Below, piece by piece: positions 58,441 through 64,000 of a DNA stretch of 64,000 bases. Under the pieces are notes generated by a model that saw only the letters and a list, made by a program, of their open reading frames with translations, was not told the DNA's origin and did not search any database. Each line of letters starts with the position of its first letter. Positions within the stretch are counted from its first letter, which is position 1. A program made the translations under genes and the position numbers. This DNA comes from Candidatus Sulfotelmatobacter sp. (GTDB lineage: Bacteria > Acidobacteriota > Terriglobia > Terriglobales > Acidobacteriaceae), in the NCBI GenBank assembly GCA_036500765.1, contig DASYBM010000004.1:1426001-1490000 (forward strand). Reading direction: 5' to 3'.

Positions 58441-61400
58441 GTCCGTCACGTCCATTCATCATGAGGCCGGTAGCGACGTCGCTGCTGATGGCCGCCATCC
58501 TTTTGGCGGGCATTGTCGCTTATCTGCAACTGCCGGTTTCAGCGCTGCCTGAGGTCGATTACCCGACGATTCAGGTGCTTACCTTTTACCCGGGAGCCGG
58601 CCCTTATGTGATGGCAACCACGGTGACCGCTCCGCTGGAGAGGCAGTTCGGAGAACTGCAAGGTTTGAGTCAGATGACCTCAACCAGTTCCGGCGGCACG
58701 TCGGTGATCGTGCTGCAATTTACTTTGAGCCTGAATATCGATGTCGCCGAAGAAGAAGTACAGTCGGCGATCAATGCGTCGCAAAGCTATCTGCCTTCGA
58801 ATTTGCCGACGCCGCCGGTGTACAGCAAGACGAATCCGGCCGACGCTCCGGTGCTGACTCTCGCCATCACGTCAGACTCGGTTCCGCTGTCGCAAGTGGA
58901 AGATCTGGTGGACACGCGTCTGGCTCCGAAGCTGTCGCAGTTGAATGGTGTTGGCCTGGTGAGCATCAGCGGCGGGCAGAAGCCGGCGGTGCGTATTCGC
59001 GCCAATCCGGTCGCACTTTCTTCGTACGGCTTGAACCTGGAGGATTTGCGTACGTCGCTGACCGCGGCGAGCGTGAATGCCGCTAAAGGCAATTTCGATG
59101 GGCCGCGCCAGGATTATCAGATCGATTCCAACGACCAACTGGTCAGCAGCGCCGACTATCGCAGCATCGTAGTGAGCTACCGGAATGGCGCGCCCGTCAT
59201 GCTGACCGACGTCGCCGATGTGGTCGATGGCGTGGAGAATAATAATCAAGCCGCGTGGATGAACCTGACGCCGGCGGTAATTCTCAACATTCAGCGCCAG
59301 CCGGGCGCCAATACGATCAGCGTCGTCAAGAGCGTGAAGAAGTTATTGCCCCAGCTCGAAACGAATCTGCCGGCTTCGATTCGAGTCACCACGCTGACCG
59401 ACCTGACGACAGCGATCGAGGCCTCGGTATCGGACGTGGAATTCGAATTGATGCTGACGATCGGGCTGGTGGTGATGGTCATCTTTTTATTCTTGCGCAG
59501 CCTCTATGCGACCATCATCCCGAGCGTAGCCGTGCCGCTCTCGCTGGTGGGAACTTTCGCGGCTATGTATGGGCTCGGCTTCAGCCTCGACAACCTCTCG
59601 CTGATGGCCTTGACCATCTCCACCGGATTTGTGGTGGACGACGCCATCGTAATGATTGAAAACATTTCGCGATTCATCGAGATGGGAGATCCGCCGATGG
59701 AAGCGGCGCTCAAGGGCGCCGAGCAGATTGGATTCACGATTGTCTCGTTGACCGTCTCGCTGATCGCCGTTCTCATTCCGCTGTTATTCATGGGGGACGT
59801 GGTGGGACGGTTGTTCCGGGAATTTGCCGTCACGCTTGCGGTCACGATCGTTATTTCGGCGGTGGTTTCCCTGACTCTGACACCGATGATGTCGGCGCGC
59901 ATCTTGCGCCATGAGGGCAAGGAAAAACAGGGACGAGTCTATCAATGGTCCGAACGCGTGTTCGAGAGAATGATTGGCTTCTATGGGAGAACCCTGAAGT
60001 TTGTGCTGCGCTATCAGACGATCACTTTGCTCGTGGCGCTCGGCACGCTGGTATTGACCATCATTCTTTATGTTGCGATTCCCAAGGGCTTCTTTCCCGT
60101 GCAGGATACGGGCGTGATTCAGGGCATCTCGCAGGCGCCGGCGACAATTTCTTTTGCGGCCATGGCGCAGCAGCAGCAGGAACTCGCCAAGGTGATCCTT
60201 GCCGATCCGGCGGTGGAAAGTCTTTCTTCTTTCATTGGAGCGGACGGGACGAATACGACGCTCAATAGCGGACGGATGTCGATCAATCTCAAACCGCTGT
60301 CGGATCGCCACATCAGCGCGGCCGATTTGGTGCGCCGACTGCAAAGCGAGTTGCAGAACGTGCAAGGCATCACGCTTTATATGCAGCCGGTGCAGAACAT
60401 CACCGTGGACGATCGCGTGAGTCGCACCCAATATCAATATACGCTGGAAGATCCGGACCCCAACGAATTGAACGATTGGGCGAATCGCTTTGTGGCCAAG
60501 CTGCAAAGTTTGCCGGAGTTGGAGGATGTCGCCACGGATCAGCAAACCGGGGGACTTGCGGTTTCACTGCTCATCGACCGGGTGACAGCTTCGCGGCTCG
60601 GCATCGCGCCATCCACTATCGACAATACGTTGTACGACGCTTTCGGCCAGCGCCAGATCAATACGATGTACACGCAGCTCAACCAATATCACGTGATACT
60701 GGAAACCGAGCCCAGCTTCCAGCAGAACCCCAACACACTCGCAAATCTTTACATCCAGGCAAACGCCTCGTCGGGGACATCGGGCCCGGGAGCGGCAAAC
60801 TCATTCTCATCTTCGGGATCGGCGGCCGCGGGATCGAACGCTACTACCACCTCGCTGACCTATACGCCCTCGGCGGGCGTGCTCACTCCGCCAAGCAATG
60901 CGCTCACGGCCAGTTCGAATGCGACGCTATCGGGGACGGGCTCATCCGCCAATAGCAGCGTCACGACTGCGATGAGCAATGCGGTTCCGCTGGGAGCGTT
61001 TACTCGATTCGAGCATGCGTTAGAGCCGCTCTCGATCACGCATCAAGGACAGTTTCCTGCGGTTACCGTGTCGTTCAATCTTGCCCCGAATGCGGCTCTG
61101 GGAAGCGCGATCACGGCCATCGATAAAGTGCAGGAGGATATGCACATGCCGGCTAGTTTGCAGGCGGATTTCCAGGGCACGGCGGCATCGTTCAGGAATT
61201 CTTTGTCGAATGAGGCGCTGTTGATTCTGGCCGCTCTGGTGACGGTCTATATCGTTCTCGGAGTGCTGTATGAAAGCTTCATTCATCCGGTGACAATTCT
61301 GTCGACATTGCCTTCGGCGGGAGTGGGCGCTTTGCTCGCACTCATGCTGTTCCGCCAAGACCTGAGTGTTGTAGCCATTATCGGCATCATCCTGCTGATC

Positions 61401-61763
61401 GGAATTGTGAAGAAGAACGGAATCATGATGGTGGACTTCGCGCTGGAGGCGGAACGGGAGCATGGGAAGAACTCGACCGACGCCATCTATGAAGCGAGTT
61501 TGCTCCGTTTTCGTCCGATCATGATGACGACCATGGCGGCGCTGCTGGGAGGACTGCCGCTGGCTTTGGGAACTGGAATCGGCTCCGAAATTCGCCGTCC
61601 GCTCGGGATTGCCATGGTCGGCGGGTTGTTATTGAGCCAGGCGCTCACACTTTATACGACGCCGGTGATTTACATCTTCTTTGACAATCTGGGCCATCGC
61701 TTTTCACGCTCGCGGCGTGGCGAGGCGCAATCCGGCGCGGGAGAACCATCGGCACAGCCATGA
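58437..61763 (+). CDS. RND efflux pump subunit 1 (MdtB-like)
   Basis: 1108 residues, about 60-70 longer than the usual ~1040. Core features: PSRPFIMRPVATSLLMAAILLAG, ISTGFVVDDAIVMIEN (helix 4 Asp pair), LIGIVKKNGIMMVDFALEAE (helix 10 Lys), and AVPVSLV-type helices. The extra length is a Ser/Ala/Thr/Gly-rich insert at about residues 773-846 in the second periplasmic domain, just before VPLGAFTRFEHALEPLSI. MdtB and MdtC form a B2C trimer in E. coli; here too, two pump genes follow each other. GTG start overlaps the adaptor stop; the next ATG overlaps this stop (ATGA). Confidence 0.93.
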   Translation: MSPSRPFIMRPVATSLLMAAILLAGIVAYLQLPVSALPEVDYPTIQVLTFYPGAGPYVMATTVTAPLERQFGELQGLSQMTSTSSGGTSVIVLQFTLSLNIDVAEEEVQSAINASQSYLPSNLPTPPVYSKTNPADAPVLTLAITSDSVPLSQVEDLVDTRLAPKLSQLNGVGLVSISGGQKPAVRIRANPVALSSYGLNLEDLRTSLTAASVNAAKGNFDGPRQDYQIDSNDQLVSSADYRSIVVSYRNGAPVMLTDVADVVDGVENNNQAAWMNLTPAVILNIQRQPGANTISVVKSVKKLLPQLETNLPASIRVTTLTDLTTAIEASVSDVEFELMLTIGLVVMVIFLFLRSLYATIIPSVAVPLSLVGTFAAMYGLGFSLDNLSLMALTISTGFVVDDAIVMIENISRFIEMGDPPMEAALKGAEQIGFTIVSLTVSLIAVLIPLLFMGDVVGRLFREFAVTLAVTIVISAVVSLTLTPMMSARILRHEGKEKQGRVYQWSERVFERMIGFYGRTLKFVLRYQTITLLVALGTLVLTIILYVAIPKGFFPVQDTGVIQGISQAPATISFAAMAQQQQELAKVILADPAVESLSSFIGADGTNTTLNSGRMSINLKPLSDRHISAADLVRRLQSELQNVQGITLYMQPVQNITVDDRVSRTQYQYTLEDPDPNELNDWANRFVAKLQSLPELEDVATDQQTGGLAVSLLIDRVTASRLGIAPSTIDNTLYDAFGQRQINTMYTQLNQYHVILETEPSFQQNPNTLANLYIQANASSGTSGPGAANSFSSSGSAAAGSNATTTSLTYTPSAGVLTPPSNALTASSNATLSGTGSSANSSVTTAMSNAVPLGAFTRFEHALEPLSITHQGQFPAVTVSFNLAPNAALGSAITAIDKVQEDMHMPASLQADFQGTAASFRNSLSNEALLILAALVTVYIVLGVLYESFIHPVTILSTLPSAGVGALLALMLFRQDLSVVAIIGIILLIGIVKKNGIMMVDFALEAEREHGKNSTDAIYEASLLRFRPIMMTTMAALLGGLPLALGTGIGSEIRRPLGIAMVGGLLLSQALTLYTTPVIYIFFDNLGHRFSRSRRGEAQSGAGEPSAQP
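60757..60975 (+). other. Low-complexity insert in the RND pump
   Basis: About 73 codons of Ser, Ala, Thr, Gly and Asn (ANASSGTSGPGAANSFSSSG and TGSSANSSVTTAMSN-like words) stand where related pumps have a short turn between YIQANA-type strand and the VPLGAF motif. Reading frame is kept. Confidence 0.7.
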
Positions 61764-64000
61764 ATCCTTCAGAACTATTTATCCGGAGACCCGTGGCGAC
61801 GACGCTGTTAACTCTCGCGATCGCCATTGCCGGCGCGATTGCCTTCACTGTGTTACCGGTTTCACCCCTGCCCCAGGTTGATTTTCCGACGATCTCGGTG
61901 TCGGCATCGTTGCCAGGAGCCAGCGCACAGATCATGGCCTCATCGGTTGCGACGCCGCTCGAGCGCCAGTTCGGACACATTGCGGGCGTCTCCGAAATGA
62001 CTTCCGCCAGTTCGCTCGGAAGCACGTCGATCACAATTCAGTTTGACCTGAGCCGCAATATCGATGGCGCGGCGCGCGACGTGGAGGCCGCCATCGCCGC
62101 CGCCCGGACTTATTTGCCGGCCAATCTTCCGGCCAATCCGACCTATCGCAAAGTGAATCCGGCCGACGCCCCCATCATGATCATCGGGCTGACTTCTTCC
62201 AAGTTCGATACCGGCAAACTTTACGACGAAGCTTCGACGATCATGGAACAGAAGTTGTCGCAGATTCAGGGCGTGGGGCAGGTAGTGGTGGGAGGCGCTT
62301 CGCTGCCATCGGTTCGTGTCGATGTCGACCCCAGCCAACTGAATAGTTACGGCTTGTCTCTTTCGAATCTTCAATCCGTTCTTAGTACGCAAAATGCGGA
62401 CATCGCGAAAGGTCAAGTCACATACGGCGGGGTTACCGCCGACATTATCGCCAACGATCAGATCTCGAAGGCAGAAGACTACAAGCCGATCATTGTTGGC
62501 TCTCACAATGGCACGGCAGTTCGACTTGCGGATGTGGCGAAGGTTACCGACTCGGTGCAAAACGTTCGTTCGGCGGGATACCTCAACGGAATTCCTTCCG
62601 TAACGGTGATCATTTTCCGCCAGCCCGGCGCGAACATCATTCAGACCGTCAATAACATCCGCAACCAGTTGCCGTTTCTGAAGGCCTCGATTCCGCAGGG
62701 CATCGACACCACCATCGTTCTGGATCGCACGACGACGATTCGGGCCTCGGTGAGCGATGTCGAGCGGACGCTTGTGATCTCAGTCTGCCTGGTGGTTTTG
62801 GTGGTGTTCGTTTTTCTGCGGAATGGACGCGCCACGATTATTCCAAGTATCGCCGTTCCTGTATCTCTAATCGGCACGTTTGCGGTGATGTTTCTGTTCG
62901 GCTTCAGCATCGACAATCTCTCGCTGATGGCGCTGACGATTTCCACGGGATTCGTCGTTGACGATGCGATTGTGGTCATGGAGAACATTTCCCGCCATCT
63001 CGAGCAGGGCATGGAACCTTTCAAGGCCGCTTTGCTGGGAGCGCGCGAGATTGGATTCACGGTGTTTTCCATCAGCGTGTCTCTGATTGCGGTCTTCATT
63101 CCGATCCTGATGATGGGCGGGATCGTGGGACGACTGTTTCGAGAGTTCGCCATTACGCTCTCCACGGCGATCGTAGTTTCGATGGTGGTTTCGTTGACCA
63201 CGACGCCTACCATGTGCGCGCATCTGCTGAAACATGAAAATCCGGCGGATCGCGGCAGGATGTATCGCGCCAGCGAAAAGTTCTTCTCCTGGATGCTGGA
63301 AAGCTATCGCCGCACTCTGCTGTGGGCGCTGGATAATTCGGCATTGATGCTGGTGGTCTTGCTGTTCACGATCGGACTGAATGTGATTCTGATCTACAAA
63401 ATTCCGAAAGGTTTCTTTCCGCAACAGGATACCGGCGCCATTGTAGGGGGCGTGCAGGGCCCGCAGGATTCCTCATTTCCAGCGATGGATGATTCGGTCC
63501 GGCGTTTGGTGGGAGTGATCAAAAGCGATCCAGCGGTGGCAAACGTAAACGCCTATACGGGAGGCAACGGCTCCACCAATCGAGGGTTCATCTACATCGC
63601 GCTTAAACCGTTGAACGAACGAAAGGTGGGCGCGCCTGAGATCATCAATCGCTTACGGCCCAAATTAAATCACATGCCGGTTGCCTCCGCCTTCCTGCAG
63701 GCTTCGCAGGACTTGCGTATCGGCGGGCGATCGAGCAACGCGCTCTATCAGTACACGATTCAGTCGGATAACGTTCAGGACCTTTCCAAGTGGGGTCCGA
63801 TTCTTCTGGAGGAAATGAAGAAGCTTCCCGGACTTCAGGATGTGAACTCAGACCAGCAGGATGGCGGGTTGGAAGAGTTACTTACGTATGACCGGGCCAG
63901 CGCCGCGCGGCTTGGACTGACTGCGCAAGCGCTCGATTCCTCGCTGTGCGCAGCGTTTTGCCAATCGGAAGTTTCCATTATCTACACTCAGCTTAATCAA
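61760..64000 (+). CDS. RND efflux pump subunit 2 (MdtC-like), 3' end outside window
   Basis: ATG 61760 (overlapping the previous stop as ATGA) opens a frame that is still open at base 64000 (747 codons, exactly in frame). Seen: NPSELFIRRPVATTLLTLA, PLPQVDFPTISVSASLPGAS, ATPLERQFGHIAGVSEMTS, the helix 4 Asp pair in ISTGFVVDDAIVVMEN, and FFPQQDTGAIVGGVQGPQD at the start of the second periplasmic half. The remaining third, with helices 8-12, is outside the window. Closest in order and motifs to MdtC, whose partner is the preceding gene. Any outer-membrane channel gene of this set would also lie beyond the edge. Confidence 0.93.
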   Translation, partial: MNPSELFIRRPVATTLLTLAIAIAGAIAFTVLPVSPLPQVDFPTISVSASLPGASAQIMASSVATPLERQFGHIAGVSEMTSASSLGSTSITIQFDLSRNIDGAARDVEAAIAAARTYLPANLPANPTYRKVNPADAPIMIIGLTSSKFDTGKLYDEASTIMEQKLSQIQGVGQVVVGGASLPSVRVDVDPSQLNSYGLSLSNLQSVLSTQNADIAKGQVTYGGVTADIIANDQISKAEDYKPIIVGSHNGTAVRLADVAKVTDSVQNVRSAGYLNGIPSVTVIIFRQPGANIIQTVNNIRNQLPFLKASIPQGIDTTIVLDRTTTIRASVSDVERTLVISVCLVVLVVFVFLRNGRATIIPSIAVPVSLIGTFAVMFLFGFSIDNLSLMALTISTGFVVDDAIVVMENISRHLEQGMEPFKAALLGAREIGFTVFSISVSLIAVFIPILMMGGIVGRLFREFAITLSTAIVVSMVVSLTTTPTMCAHLLKHENPADRGRMYRASEKFFSWMLESYRRTLLWALDNSALMLVVLLFTIGLNVILIYKIPKGFFPQQDTGAIVGGVQGPQDSSFPAMDDSVRRLVGVIKSDPAVANVNAYTGGNGSTNRGFIYIALKPLNERKVGAPEIINRLRPKLNHMPVASAFLQASQDLRIGGRSSNALYQYTIQSDNVQDLSKWGPILLEEMKKLPGLQDVNSDQQDGGLEELLTYDRASAARLGLTAQALDSSLCAAFCQSEVSIIYTQLNQ

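Overview
The window looks like a chromosomal segment of a Gram-negative, high-GC member of the Acidobacteriota (Terriglobales/Koribacter-like). This is inference from gene content and style: a fused LptF-LptG permease, BshC (bacillithiol synthesis), a bactofilin, kelch-repeat and YVTN-propeller lipoproteins, Ig-like repeats of the acidobacterial kind, several RND efflux systems, and an ssrA (tmRNA) whose tag ends in AYAA. No plasmid, phage, IS or CRISPR signature was seen.

Layout. 1-8.1 kb: end of a secreted phosphoesterase, a GT39-type membrane glycosyltransferase, a secreted protein of unknown function, the LptFG fusion and a propeller lipoprotein. 8.3-12 kb: a CpxR-CpxA two-component pair divergent from a Spy/CpxP chaperone. 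12-20.7 kb: kelch lipoprotein, MsbA-like ABC exporter, two convergent methyltransferases, bactofilin, and two tandem paralogous secreted proteins of unknown function. 20.8-23.7 kb: an enolase-superfamily MenC/N-succinylamino-acid racemase, a GNAT acyltransferase and MazG on one strand. 24-28.6 kb: a DJ-1/PfpI protein, GlpD and small secreted proteins. 28.6-40 kb: ABC-2 exporter, rhomboid protease, GDPD, HAD, LysE exporter, BshC, GNAT and others. 40.2-50.3 kb: an outer-membrane beta-barrel protein, a GAF-GAF sigma54 activator, then a sigma54 promoter leading a STAS-like protein, a sigma-factor-like protein and a complete tripartite RND pump. 50.4-54.7 kb: a seven-PAS orphan histidine kinase behind a MEDS sensor protein. 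55.3-56.8 kb: tmRNA, then an unknown protein coupled to a VapC-like PIN protein. 57.2-64 kb: an MdtABC-like RND operon cut by the window end.

How the genes fit together. The dominant theme is envelope upkeep and efflux: LPS export (LptFG), periplasmic stress sensing (Cpx/Spy), lipid-flippase-type ABC export and two RND systems. The best-supported regulatory circuit is the sigma54 activator with its GAFTGA loop, clustered TCGACA/TGTCGA hexamers both before its own gene and before a perfect TGGCAC-N5-TTGCA promoter, and the downstream efflux genes.

Intergenic DNA is unusually structured: nested palindromic elements made of repeated short words, a cloverleaf-like 96-base element, REP-like copies sharing a GCGAGGGATCT core, and several exact short tandem duplications. 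These are the least explained part of the window.
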